DNA of 64,000 nt from the NCBI RefSeq assembly GCF_009389715.1, contig NC_052392.1:35075144-35139143 (forward strand). Direction: 5' to 3'. How positions within the stretch are numbered: position 1 is the stretch's first letter; the number at the start of each line of letters is the position of its first letter. Below, one piece after another: positions 36,621 through 48,328 of the stretch. A program made the translations under genes and the position numbers. The notes under the pieces were generated by a model. The model was not told where the DNA came from and did no database searches. It worked only from the letters and a program-made list of their open reading frames with translations. The DNA is from Phoenix dactylifera. Lineage: Eukaryota > Streptophyta > Magnoliopsida > Arecales > Arecaceae.

Positions 36621-39600
36621 TTTTAAAAATTAGAGTGATTTAAAGTTGTCTATTCTTTGTAGGTGACATTGCAATTGCATCTTAACTTGTTGAGTGGGCA
36701 TGCAGTGTAAGATACTCATTATATTTTACTTTTTATTTCTATACTGATAAACAAAAAATTGCTATAACATTTTCAAACTTTTATTTTCTTAAAATTTATT
36801 TTATTATATTATTTATTATTAGAGCAATTAATTGAGTGATTTTTTTTTCATGTCTTAATGTGATTTTGTTAATTTAGTTATGTTTGCAGACTACTCATAT
36901 CACTTGATTGTGCAAGTATAAGATTATTTACGTGGTTTTTTATATTTAGCTTTACAAGTTAAATTAAATAGATTTTCTAAACCAAAATAGAATTAATATT
37001 CTAAACAGTTGTAGTGTCTAAGATGGTAGGTAGGCTTAAGAATAAAAAAGAATTAACATCGAATTTTGGAGTTTTAAGCAAGATATTTTTAGTGATCCTA
37101 GCTTAATAGCCTTGCTTATTGGTGTCTGCCCTATCATTTGATGTTCATGCTAATAAAAAATAGTTGTAAGTTTGTATTTTGATGGAGCTGTTCTCAATTT
37201 ATTCTCTGCATTAGAATAAAGAGAGAAAAAATGAAGATTGATGGATTTATTTTCAAATAATTGTTTAGAGTCTTTTTTCTATAAATATTTGATATTTCTC
37301 TTGATTATAATTGTAGAAATGTACATTGTGGAAGTTTCGTCAAAAAGAAATTTGGAAGAAATTATTGAACTAATACCATGTTAGACGTTATTTATTTTGT
37401 TTATTAATCTTTCTTTGCTACTTATATTGTTTTGTATGCACGTATATTTTGGCTATTATTTTTACTAAATCCTACCAATGGTGGTCAAGCTACAAATTGC
37501 TTAACTGATATTTTTCTGCACAATGAACCCAAATCGAATGACATAATATGAAAAATATAGATCTCATCATATTTATTTAATTTTTTTTCTCTTCAATGCT
37601 AATAATCTTCTTCAATTTTTTCTTTCTTTTTTCATGCATAACAAGGATGAGACGGGAGAAGCAACATACAAAGAAAGATTCCAGCATTTTCCTCAACCAA
37701 GGTAAAACAAAAAAACAAAAAAAAAACAACTAGCGTTCTTTGTATACAAGAAAGTCTTGATTGTAATTGTATTTTTGTGAGAAAAAATGACTTCTATATC
37801 TAGATACCATCTGGATTTTGATGTATTAGCAATTTTTCATGAAACATTCATCCCACATAGATATGTCAGAATTTTATACAGCATCTAATGTTCAATGCAA
37901 CTATAACTTTTGTTCATCACTATTTTTCTGCTAATTTTTCTGTTATTCAACTTAATTCCCCCCGTATAGCATGGGTAATTTGCTAGTCTATAGAATAATA
38001 ATATTTCAGGCTTGGACTGGCCCGGCCCGCTGGGCTTAAAATCCAAGCCCATGACCATTTGACTGGTTTCGAAACCATCCAGCCCGTGAACAAATCTTCT
38101 TGATACAATGTTTTGTATAATTTGTAATTTGGACGCACTCAAATCTATAGAATAATTATTGATTTATGTTTTCTTTACATCTATCATAATTTATGGAAAA
38201 AACTTCACAGGATATCTTTCTTTTTCCTCTTTTTTAGCATAAACCAAGACAGCACAACATGTTCTTCTCATTAGAGACTTTAAGATGATGGTGAGATGAT
38301 CGAAAGAAAAGTAGACCATGCACAACATCTGTTATGCATTGTAGTTGCATTGGGAAGTCAATTTGCAATTGTTTTTGGATATCTTTGAATGTGATGAATT
38401 AATATTGTCCATAAGATTCTGTATATAATTTTATTTTGGTTTAGAAAGTTAGTCGAGACTAGGGTGTAGTTGAGGTCTCCCGTGAAGCGAAAACTCGTGT
38501 TCCCTCTTCATGTTATCCCATAAGGCATTCCCACCTCGAGTGGGATATAACGAATTAAAAAAATAATGCTATTTTTTTTTCCAAAAAGTTAATACTGTTG
38601 TTCTATAAAAGGATTCATCTCTCTTCGCATGAATCAATTATTGGATCATCTCCTGCTAGATCTATACCAATGGATGAACAACCAAGTTCCAAGTGTTTGG
38701 AGATCTGTGTAGTGGATGATCCAATGGTGGTTTTGCATGAAAGATACAATCCCGTCACACTATTGATCTGATAGCTAGTACTATCAAGCATTCACACAAA
38801 TGAAAAATTATAAGATGGACCTAGGGTAAAATCATCTCAGGTCCATGATGGCGGTTAAAATCCTGTTCAGGCATTACGTGCTCAAGCCTCAAATCCTCCA
38901 ATAAACCAGAGGGTGCAAACCAAATTGTACCACCTGACCCTTCACAACGATCAAGACAACAATTTACCGACACCATTGAAAAATATACATCCTTACACGG
39001 GACATCATCCTCACTGGCAACAAATCAACTAAGATTATGTGGCCCAGCTGTCAACAAATACTGGCTATACGATGTTGAAAACCAGGTCAGCCCACACTCA
39101 TCAAAGGAATTATATGCAATCAATATTCTTGATTTGATTTGGTGCGAGTTTGTTTGCAAGATTAATTGCCGAATCAAATTAGATTACAATTAGGTCTTTT
39201 TTTCTAGTTAGTCAAGCAGGGAGCACCAAACCAACACTTAGTCGCCTCTTAGCAAGTTAAGCATGAAATTCAAGAGAATGGCTACTTTTTTGTTTTTTTT
39301 TTTTAATTTTATACGTGCAATATTTGGAAGAGGCAGGGAAAGGCCTAAATTCCACATGAATATTGAATAGCATTCTATCTCAAGCACAAGTGTTGTCAAC
39401 TAACATGTAAGCATAGTGATTGTTTACAATATGTAGTCAGGACTCCTATATCTATAGACATAATGTACAAGTGCAATTTTACTTGTATTATCTATAATTT
39501 ACTAAAAGCACAAATGAAATAAAGCATGTTCTTTCTTTTCAGAAAAAAGAAAAGGAAAATAAAATAAAAGAAAAGTGCTGATTATTCCGCTGCCCAATCA

Positions 39601-40244
39601 TCCTAATTGGCCATGAAACATGGATCTTCATCATCACCATCAGTACTCAAATCCGACGGTGCCAAATCCAGTGTCAGTTTGGTTGTCTTCTCTAGAAAGA
39701 AGACTTCTCTGACGGGGTCATGCTGTTATTCATTGAAGTTGATTTGACTTTATGGGGTGCTGATGTTAGTAACAATGAAATTTACATGTTGGCAACTAAT
39801 GGTTTGCTGGATATAATGATGAAAACAATGGTGATTTATTCTAAACTTCAAGATGTCCATCACTTGACATGTCAACAACCATGTTTCATATAGGTAAGCT
39901 CAAACTCCTTGCAATACAATTAAGCAATGTGGTCATTGAAGTTTTATATTATCACATCGCAGTGCATTTTAGGCACCATATAGTCACGTACCTTAGGCAT
40001 ATGTAGACACTGTACATAGTAAGAACTAGGAAAACTATATAGAAAACGGTCCAATTAGAGTAAGGCTTACTTACTGGCTATTGTTATGGTCTTATGGAAA
40101 GTTACAGTTAAGGTCGGTAATAGAGCTAGCCAGCTTGGTTCTAGCCATTGTGACATTCAATGAATGGGTTTGGGCTCAACAAATTTGAGGTTTGAACTTG
40201 GCCACCTATGCACCAACCTTGGTCCCCGTTCTAATCTTAAATTA
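36621..40244. other. Unassigned AT-rich DNA
   Basis: About 3.6 kb without a recognisable gene, RNA or element end. Open stretches are short and match no domain I know. Confidence 0.5.
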
Positions 40245-40560
40245 CCGAACATACCATGGTATGCTATTACATTACAGAGTTTTGCTTTGACAATTCTCTC
40301 ATTTTTTCAGTTGTTTTGAGGTTTAATTGTAGCCCATATTGATTTGCTAAAGGGTAGAAGAGTAACTTTCAAGTTTGATTGGGTCAGTCGGCTAGTGAAT
40401 AGTGATCCATGTGAGACTAAGCAAAAATACTTCTATCTATTCTATATTGTGCTTCCTCCTGTGAGCTCAGGGAACAAAGAAAGGCCCCTTTCATCTCACT
40501 CAGGGAACAAAGAAAGGCCCCTTTCATCTCACTCACCCATTTCATCTCGCTTACCTATTT
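40245..40560. repeat. Local duplication block C, copy 2
   Basis: Counterpart of 31609-31900. It contains a short internal tandem repeat of about 37 bp (the CTCAGGGAACAAAGAAAGGCC unit occurs twice, near 40467 and 40499). Confidence 0.6.
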
Positions 40561-40569
40561 TGTCCCTTT

Positions 40570-41038
40570 TGTAAGGATCAGGCAAGCAGGGCCCGACCTG
40601 GCCCGAAGTCGGCAGGCCCAGCCGGCTTTGATTCAAACTCAAAAAACAAACAAAAAAAAAGAGCAAGGAACGGAAGAAGGGGATCGAAACATAGGATCCC
40701 GCGACCCTCTGTTTCCCCCCCTTCCATTGAGGCAAACTGTGGCTATTGAAGCGCCGCAGGGCCATTGAACGGCCGCGGGGCCCTTAAAGGACTTGGGGAG
40801 GGGGGGGGGGGGGGGGGGGGGGGGGGAGGATATAAAACCCTAGATCTCGTTCTTCCTCCCCATCTTCCTCCTTTCACCTCTCTCTTCCTGCATCTGATTG
40901 AGTTTAGTGTGCTATGCCAGTGCCGCCGAGGGATCGGGAGCGCAGCACCTCGCCGGAGTGAGGTAAGGACTTCCGGCACCTGCTCACTCCATCCTCTGCC
41001 TTCCCTCCTTTAGTTCTACCGGCAATGGCCGGGATCCG
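40570..41038 (+). mobile_element. LTR-like GC-rich fragment
   Basis: Starts TGTAAGGATC after an AT-rich flank and continues with GGGCCC/GGCCCAGCC motifs like those at the start of the gypsy LTRs here. It has a TATA-like ATATAAAACC near 40831, a CT-rich leader and a 27-G run (40800-40826). The right end is lost at the edge of the segmental duplication. Alternatively it could be a captured gene promoter. Confidence 0.35.
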
Positions 41039-41298
41039 CTTATTTGATAATATGATCACAACATAGCCTTGGTGTCTCCGCTTCTATCATTGGATCATAT
41101 CACCATGAAAGATGTTACCATAATATGATCATATCATTGAATGCGAAGCCGAGTCCCCAGCAAGACTGCCCCAAAAGAGGGGTTACCCCAACAGAGGGGT
41201 GGTATCTTTCGTGCGAAGGAATGCTTTGAGATTAGTGCGCCGGGGGGGGGGGGGGGGATCAGTGGGGCAATCGGTCGAATAGGTGTGGGGTGTGTGCC

Positions 41299-43440
41299 AT
41301 GGCTGAGCCTGGAGCTGGGCAGCCGGAGGCGCCGGTGCGGGGGACGACTGGAGGGGCAAATCCCACTGCTTCTAAGGCTGCGGAGAAGGGCCCCTCGTGG
41401 GCGGAGGTGGCGAGGGGAGCGCCGAGGCAACCAGAATGGACAAACCATCGGATCTCCCCTCGTGAACTGGAAGCAATGCAAAACAGATTTTCCGAGGTGG
41501 TGGTGGTGCCGGAGGAAGAGCTGGAGGCGGCTCGCTTGGAGTGGAGGAGCACCACTGTCTTGGTTAGGAGTCTGGGGAGGAGTGTCCCCGGTGACTGGGT
41601 GGCGAGGGAAATGCAAAGGGTAGGGCGTCTGCAGTACAAAGTCGGATGTTTCCCGCTGACGGAGGGATGCATCGCCGTTAGGTTTGCCAATGAGGCGGAT
41701 AGGGAGGCAGCGTTGCGGAACGGTCCGTGGGTGGTCGGCGGTCAGATGCTGGCTGTGGACCGGTGGCGGCCAAATTTCATCCCGGGAGCCGGAGGAATAG
41801 GACGAGTGGTTGCTTGGCTCCGGTTGCCCGGACTACCTTTGGATTATTGGAAGAAGGAAACCATCTTCCGGATTGCGGCGAGGGCCGGCAACCCGTTGGC
41901 TCTAGATGGCTTCACGGAGAAGGGTAGCAGGTATGGCTTTGCCCGGGTGAAGGTCGAGGTGGACAGCTCTGTTCCGCTCACACCGGGGACCTTTGTAATG
42001 GGGAGCTCGGCAGGGTTAGAGATGAAGATTTGGCAAAGCTTCATCTATGAAAACTTGCCGGCTCCCTGCTCCAAATGTGGGAGGATCGGCCACTCGTAGG
42101 CGGAGTGCCTGTTCATGCGGCCGGCGATGGGGACGGAGACTGTGGAGGAGGCCTGTGGTTTGGGGAAATCGGCAGCTGCGAAGAAGGCTACTGAGAACTC
42201 GGGGCAGGAGGCCGGGAAGGGAGATGGAGCCGGGGGGGAGGAGCCGGTTTACGGTCCGTGGTTGGTAACTAATCGGATCGGATTCCGGCGAGCGCCGGTG
42301 ACGAAGAATCGGAGGAAGGAAGTGAGCGAGGCCAGGGCAGGGAACTCAGTGCCCACATCTCCACATCTCGGCCCTAGCGGGAAGGGGGATGGGCTGTCTT
42401 CGCCGCCCTCATCGTCCTCGCCGGTGGATCTTGAGGGGTGGCAGAAGCCCACCAAGGTGGCTCGCCGGCGGACGCCGGAGAAGGACGTGTCCTTGGGTGT
42501 GTCTACAGGCGGTCCGAGTCAACCCGTGACCGAGTCCGGGTTGGGAGCCGAGTTGGGCGAATGTCCTGTAGGCCGGGCCAATGACTTGGGCCAGGCTGCG
42601 GGGGGATCCAATACCGGAAGTGGGCAGGGTGTGGGTGGGCCGGGCCCGAGCCCGTCGAAACGAGCGAGAAGCCCACCCAGGATTAAAGGCTGTGCGATGG
42701 GAGGCCCGTCCAACCCCGGTGGAGGGTCTGTGTCTTCCGTGGAGAAGCTCGGGCGATCGGGGGCTGGCTTCCGCCGGAGGTCCAAGAGCTCTCCCCCGCC
42801 CCTGGTGACGGAACGTGGTCGACCTCCTCGGCGGGAAGCGGTGCACAGGGCCGGCAGTTTTGGCCCACTTCTGTCCGGGAGAGCGGAGAAGGCTGGGAGG
42901 CGTGCGGCTTTTGTCCCGTTCGCGGCAGCAGAGACGGTGGCGGTGGGGTTGTCCGGCACCGGCGCTGATCGGGTGGTGGAGTGCTGCAACGCAGCGGTAA
43001 GGGGTGGCAAAGTAGGTGGTGTGGCGGAGGAGGGAGCTGCTGGGGGGGAAAGTTCCAAGCAGAGGGCGTGCCAGGTGAATCAAGCTCTCCTCCAACATAT
43101 GGCACGGGAGCACAGTGGGGTGGCATCCGAGATGGGATTGAGGAAGATGGTAACAGGTGAATCAAGCTATCCTAGGCCTGTGGGTGGTGTCAACACAGAG
43201 GAAAGAGGGGAATTGACAGGGGGTCTGGTGGCAAGTATGTGTGCCAATGGAGACTCAGCGTGCCATTTGGCACAACCCGGGGAGGGAGGGGATCTTCATC
43301 GAATGGTGGCCCAGTTGAAGGCTGCAGCCAAGGGAGTGGTCTCTGCAGGCTTGGAGAGTGGAAGAGCTAGTGAAGAGGTGGTGTTTCATGATTGTAGCCC
43401 CGGGACAGGGGGTAGTGATGGACTCCGGGGTGACCAATGA
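41299..43440 (+). pseudogene. LINE ORF1: DUF4283 and CCHC knuckle, one internal stop
   Basis: RNA-binding ORF1 protein of a plant L1. ATG at 41299 in a good context (GCCATGG). Residues about 55-240 form a DUF4283-type domain (WSTTVLVRSLG-like opening, GPWVVGGQMLAVDRW, VVAWLRLPGLPLDYW), then the knuckle CSKCGRIGH. A TAG at 42097-42099 falls inside the knuckle, between the His and the last Cys (H-S-stop-A-E-C). The same frame then stays open to TGA at 43438-43440, so the full ORF1 would be 714 codons with this single interruption. The second half is Gly/Pro/Ser/Arg-rich and low in conserved features. Its stop overlaps the ORF2 start by four bases (ATGA). Confidence 0.85.
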
Positions 43441-46400
43441 AGGTCTTTTTATGGAATTGCCGCGGCGCGGGGAAGCCTTCTTTTGCTCCGGCTTTCCGTA
43501 GGATGGTGCAGCAGCATAGGCCAGATATATGTGTTTTGTTTGAGACCCGGCTATCTGGAAGGAGCTTACAGAAGGCTAGGAGAGCGGTACCTAAGTCATG
43601 GGGATTTTATGCAGTGGAGTCCCAGGGGTTGTCGGGTGGTATCATTGTCACTTGGGCGCAGGATTCTTGGAGGTTGGATGTGTTCCATGTATGTACCCAG
43701 GAGGTGGTTATAGTGATTTCGGAGGGTAGTAGAGTTTCATGGGTGCTTGCTGCAGTGTATGCCAGTACGGATTTCAGGGAGAGAAGGATACTGTGGGAGG
43801 AGGTGTCTCAGTTGATTATTCAGGGGTTCCCTATGATGGTGGCTGGTGACTTCAACTGTATTATGGATCCTCAGGAGAAGATGGGGGGGAGACCCTTTTC
43901 ATATGAGAGGAAGGTGAAGGAATTCCAAGATTTTTTGACAACAAATGGGCTGATAGATCTGGGGTTCATGGGCCCTAGGTTTACATGGTGCAACAATCAG
44001 CAGGGCCAGGCTAGAGTATGGGAGCGACTTGACAGAGCTTGCGCGACCGCCGGGTGGGTTCAGTGCTTTCCGGATCATCGAGTGAGTCACTTGCCCAGGA
44101 TCGCGTCGGATCACAGTCCGTTACTGGTGAGTACAGACACTTATTTTCCAGTTCGGTCTCCCTTTAGATTTGAGAAAATATGGCTTGGTTACCCGAGATC
44201 ATGGGAGATGGTGAGGGAGGCATGGAGTGCACCAGTTAGAGGAGACGCTATGTATCGGGTGTCTCGGAGATTGGAGTTGACGAGGAGACGGCTGAGGAGG
44301 TGGAACCGTGAGGAGGTGGGAGATATTTTCAGGAGGATTGAGGAGTCTGAGGAGGCTATTGCTAGGCTACAGGATCAGGAGGACCAGAGGGGTGGTCTAG
44401 CGGATGAGGAGATGGGGGAGCTTAGATCCTTATTGACACTGCATGACGGCCTCCTTAGACAGCAGGAGATTTTTTGGAGACAGAAATCGAGGGTACAGTG
44501 GATCGTGGAGGGGGACAGAAATACTAGTTTTTTTCACCAGGCGACAGTTATCAGGAGGCACCAGAACAGAATTAGAGTTATCAAGGATGAGGACGGGCAG
44601 TTGTCGGAGGAGCCGGATGTGATTCAGAGGATCTTGGAGAGCTTCTTCAGGGCCAGGTGGACAGAGCACCCTATAGGTGGGAGCCTATTGGACTTACCTT
44701 CGCCCTCAGTTGGGGTGTCAGAGGGGGAGACAGTAGCATTGACTAGACCAGTGTCGGAGGAGGAGGTTAGAGAGGCAGTGAGGTCCCTCGCGGGGGACAA
44801 GGCCCCAGGGCCGGATGGATTCCCACCCTTATTTTTTCAGAGATATTGGATGATAGTAGGTCGAGATGTGACGGCGGCTATACAGCAGTTTTTCCGCACA
44901 GCAGTGATGGCAGCAGATTGGCAGAGGACTTTTATCACCTTGATACCGAAGCGGCAGGATGCCACGGAGCCGAGTCACTTCCGTCCGATCAGCCTTTGTA
45001 CGACCCTGTACAAGGCTACGGCGAAGATACTCGCCGTCAGACTGAGGGACGTCCTTCCCAGGCTTATTAGCCCGGAGCAGGGGGCTTTTTTGGAGGGGCG
45101 GAGTATATCTGACAATGTGCTTATTGCCCAGGAGTTTATGTTTGATCTTGGTAGAGCTTCGGTGAGGAGGAGTTTTATGGGGATCAAACTTGATATGGAG
45201 AGGGCCTATGACAGGGTGAGGTGGGATTTCTTACAGCAGTCATTGCAGGGATTCGGATTTCCTGAGCTGTGGATCAGATGGGTGATGGGTTGTGTACGTG
45301 CCCCGTCTTTTGCTATCCTGGTAAACGGGACGTCGTCTCGTTTTTTTGTGTCGTCAGGGGGGCTGCGTCAGGGGTGCCCACTCTCCCCCCTATTATTCAT
45401 TATGTGCTCAGATGCATTATCTAGAGCCCTACGACGGGCAGTGGCCTCTCAGGAGCTGGAGGTTTATAGGCCGACGGTGAGGGCTCATCCGATCTCCCAC
45501 TTGTTGTTTGCTGATGATTGTTTGCTCTTGGCTAGGTCGTCACGGCAGATGGCCCGAGTTATTTGTCAGATTATGCGGGATTACTGTGCAGCATCGGGAC
45601 AGCGGGTCAATTTGGCCAAGTCAGCTATTATTTTTAGTCCGAAGACCAGAGTGGCGGAGAGACGGGCTATAGTGGAGATCCTGGGGGTGGGAGAGCAGGA
45701 GGGCATGATGACATATTTGGGGGTCCCGCTCTTCGGTCAGCGGCTGCGGCGTAGGGACTGTACTTCTCTGGAGCTTAGTATCAGACGCAGACTAGAGGGG
45801 TGGCAGATGCATACACTTTCCATGTTTGGTAGGATCACTCTGGTCCGATCAGTCCTTACCTCGGTTCCCATCTATCTACTTTCCAATACTCTTATCCCAG
45901 TTACTGTCCTAAGGTCCCTTGAGCAGCTATTTAGGAACTTCATTTGGGGGAGGTGCAGTGGCAGAAGGGGAGTCCACTTGATGGCGTGGGATGTTGTGTG
46001 CCAGCCGATTATCCACGGAGGTCTGGGGGTGCAGTCCCTGGTGGCGATGCGGGAGGCCCTAGTGGCTAGACATGCAGTTAGATCTGTACTTGAGCCCGAG
46101 AGTATGTGGTCATCACTGATGAGGGCCAAGTATGGTGCTTTGGCTACTGGGGTGCGAGCTGGTCGACGCCATTCACCGATGTGGAGGGAGATTTGCACGA
46201 GAGCAGGGGTGGTGCTTCCAGAGATTAGATGGTCCATAGGGGACGGCCGGTCTATTGATGTGTTGGAGGATAGCTGGGTGACCGAGTTTCCGATTTGTCG
46301 CATGCCTACTATGGTGGATTCGGCGAGGCTAGCTGGGTGCAGAGTTAGTGAGCTGCTGACTGTCGAGGGGGATCGATGGAGGGAGGAGATGGTCCGGGAG

Positions 46401-47579
46401 GTCTTTGGGGAGCAGCTGGCGGAGTCGGTTCTGTCTCTCCCGATTCCTGATGGTGGGGGGGCCGATAGGCTAGTATGGGTACCGACGGGACGGACGAGGG
46501 TACGTGCCAGTGATCTCCGTGCATTGATTGGTAGGGAGCCCGTTCGTCGGATCGAGGGTGGTTGGATATGGAGGTTGCGGATTCACCCGCGTGTGGCTTT
46601 ATTCATCTGGAAGGTGGCCTGGGGCTGCCTTCCTACGAGGAGTTTGTTAGTCCGGCGTGGTATGGTGGTCTCTCAGTATTGTGAGGAGTGTGCAGAGATT
46701 GAGGAGACGACTGAGCATGTTCTTCTGCAGTGTCCCAGAGCCAGAGAGATATGGAGGAGGTCACCAGTCCTACTACCAGACTCGATAGTCTCTGTGCAGG
46801 ATTTGATTCAGCTGCTGAGAGCTTCTATGCAGAGTCCCCTTTCTACAGAGGTAGGGATTCTGATGGCATACCTGGCCTACCACATTTGGTTGGACAGGAA
46901 TGCCGGCCTATTTGAGGGGAGCAGGTTGTCCCCGAGGAGGGTGGTGGATAGAGCTGTGCTATATGCGAGGGAGATCATAGCGGCTACCGTCCGATTTTCT
47001 TCTGGGATAGTCAGGGACACCTGGGGTACTCTCTACGCTGTTTCAGCGCCCCGGTTTGCCTGTGTTTCTTGGGTACCCCCACCCCTTGACTATCTCAAAG
47101 TAAATTTCGACGGCAGCCGGTCAGTGGATGGCGCAGCTGGAGGGGTTGGATTTGTGATCAGGGACCACCTTGGCAGGATGATAGCAGCAGGAGGGAGGCG
47201 CACGCCAGGACTCACAGCGGTTGGGGCAGAGTTGCAGGCAGCCTGGGAGGGTATATCCTATGTGCGGCAGGTACTTGGTGCGAAGCGGGTCTGCCTTGAG
47301 GGAGATTCATCTGTGGTTATCGACTGGATCCGAGGGGCGGATCGGTTTGGGGATGGTCATCCCCTCATCCGGGAGATCCGTAGGATGGTGCTGCTGTTGG
47401 GCGATGTTCAGATAGGACATGTGTTCAGGGAGGCGAACAGGGCTGCAGACTGGGTCGCCTCTTTTGTCGCTCGGCATTCCGGGGATTTTACTTGGACGTC
47501 AGCTTCTGATGTTCATCCTTTGTTGCATCTTTTACTTTCCCGTGATTTAGCAGGTTGTACTCAATTTAGAGCAATATGA
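43437..47579 (+). CDS. LINE ORF2: endonuclease, reverse transcriptase, zf-RVT, RNase H
   Basis: 1380 codons, uninterrupted. N-terminal AP-like endonuclease with WNCRG, FETRL, GDFN and SDH motifs (residues 1-230). Reverse transcriptase from about residue 440: DKAPGPDGFP, FITLIPK, FRPISLC, KLDMERAYDRV, GGLRQGCPLSPLLF and the catalytic FADD at residues 691-694. A zf-RVT Cys/His domain at about 1045-1105 (CEEC...H...C). RNase H at about 1220-1345 with the Asp of NFDGS, the Glu of GAELQAAWEG and the Asp of LEGDSS. RNase H domains of this kind are known in plant L1 elements. The 3' UTR is only about 40 bp, with repeated ATGAA just before the A tail. All catalytic residues I can name are present. 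Confidence 0.93.
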   Translation: MKVFLWNCRGAGKPSFAPAFRRMVQQHRPDICVLFETRLSGRSLQKARRAVPKSWGFYAVESQGLSGGIIVTWAQDSWRLDVFHVCTQEVVIVISEGSRVSWVLAAVYASTDFRERRILWEEVSQLIIQGFPMMVAGDFNCIMDPQEKMGGRPFSYERKVKEFQDFLTTNGLIDLGFMGPRFTWCNNQQGQARVWERLDRACATAGWVQCFPDHRVSHLPRIASDHSPLLVSTDTYFPVRSPFRFEKIWLGYPRSWEMVREAWSAPVRGDAMYRVSRRLELTRRRLRRWNREEVGDIFRRIEESEEAIARLQDQEDQRGGLADEEMGELRSLLTLHDGLLRQQEIFWRQKSRVQWIVEGDRNTSFFHQATVIRRHQNRIRVIKDEDGQLSEEPDVIQRILESFFRARWTEHPIGGSLLDLPSPSVGVSEGETVALTRPVSEEEVREAVRSLAGDKAPGPDGFPPLFFQRYWMIVGRDVTAAIQQFFRTAVMAADWQRTFITLIPKRQDATEPSHFRPISLCTTLYKATAKILAVRLRDVLPRLISPEQGAFLEGRSISDNVLIAQEFMFDLGRASVRRSFMGIKLDMERAYDRVRWDFLQQSLQGFGFPELWIRWVMGCVRAPSFAILVNGTSSRFFVSSGGLRQGCPLSPLLFIMCSDALSRALRRAVASQELEVYRPTVRAHPISHLLFADDCLLLARSSRQMARVICQIMRDYCAASGQRVNLAKSAIIFSPKTRVAERRAIVEILGVGEQEGMMTYLGVPLFGQRLRRRDCTSLELSIRRRLEGWQMHTLSMFGRITLVRSVLTSVPIYLLSNTLIPVTVLRSLEQLFRNFIWGRCSGRRGVHLMAWDVVCQPIIHGGLGVQSLVAMREALVARHAVRSVLEPESMWSSLMRAKYGALATGVRAGRRHSPMWREICTRAGVVLPEIRWSIGDGRSIDVLEDSWVTEFPICRMPTMVDSARLAGCRVSELLTVEGDRWREEMVREVFGEQLAESVLSLPIPDGGGADRLVWVPTGRTRVRASDLRALIGREPVRRIEGGWIWRLRIHPRVALFIWKVAWGCLPTRSLLVRRGMVVSQYCEECAEIEETTEHVLLQCPRAREIWRRSPVLLPDSIVSVQDLIQLLRASMQSPLSTEVGILMAYLAYHIWLDRNAGLFEGSRLSPRRVVDRAVLYAREIIAATVRFSSGIVRDTWGTLYAVSAPRFACVSWVPPPLDYLKVNFDGSRSVDGAAGGVGFVIRDHLGRMIAAGGRRTPGLTAVGAELQAAWEGISYVRQVLGAKRVCLEGDSSVVIDWIRGADRFGDGHPLIREIRRMVLLLGDVQIGHVFREANRAADWVASFVARHSGDFTWTSASDVHPLLHLLLSRDLAGCTQFRAI

Positions 47580-48328
47580 AATGAAATGAAATGAGTAACC
47601 GCTTTTACCAAAAAAAAAAAAAAAAAGAAAAAAAGAAAAAAAAAAAAAAGAAAAAGAAAGATGTTACCATATGGTGCACTCACTTTTGTTTTCACACCAT
47701 ATCTAGCAACCACTTTAAGCCCGAAAACCAAATCAGTGCAAATTCTTGTTCTTTGTTGCCTCCTTGTTTATAAAAGCTTCATAACGTTATGAGTATTTAG
47801 CAACAAAAACATATAGATTAAAAAGGAGAGGAAAACACCCATTTTATTCAGATCTGAGAAAGTATATCTAAACGAAGCTAGTGCACAATTCTGGAATTGC
47901 CAAAACTGTACGAAGTGGCTCACGCAAGCCAATCTTTGTGAGCAACTGAAGCTTTATTCAAATAAATAACCGATGAATCACATGTACAAAAGGCATTTAT
48001 ATAGGATTAGAGTTTCGATAACCAAGAGCTGCAGTATATTACGATGATTAACGAGAAGACTATCTTTCATCATGCTTGGGAAGTAACATGTGTATAACCC
48101 AATCTGTTATAAAACAATTTTGGAGTGCTGGAGTGAGATTTGGAAATATAACATAATTCATAGCAAAAACATATCTTCTCTCCTAGAAAAGTCCAAAAAT
48201 CATACCAAGCATATCCTCAGTTGCCAGAGATCATATGGAGACTGTGAGCCTTCTTTGTGATCATGCTTGTTGCTATTAGTGCTTTTAATTTTACATTCTC
48301 CTTGTGTGGTGTTAACTCTCGTACCCAG

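Larger units (their letters stand above)
41123..47655 (+). mobile_element. L1-type LINE with RNase H domain, near full length
   Basis: About 6.5 kb, GC-rich against AT-rich surroundings, ending in an A-rich tail with scattered G. Direct repeats of about 16 bp (GAAAGATGTTACCATA) lie at 41107-41122 and 47656-47671. The same sequence occurs once, unoccupied, at 3774-3789 in CAO intron 8. It encodes ORF1 (DUF4283 plus CCHC knuckle) and ORF2 (endonuclease, reverse transcriptase, zf-RVT, RNase H), the layout of plant L1 elements. The first ~17 bp (AATATGATCATATCATTG) resemble nearby host sequence and may be 5' filler. Confidence 0.93.

Noticed and set aside
42409-43165. Long minus-strand frames in the LINE
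   Set aside because: GC-rich DNA has few stops; the plus-strand ORF1 explains the region.
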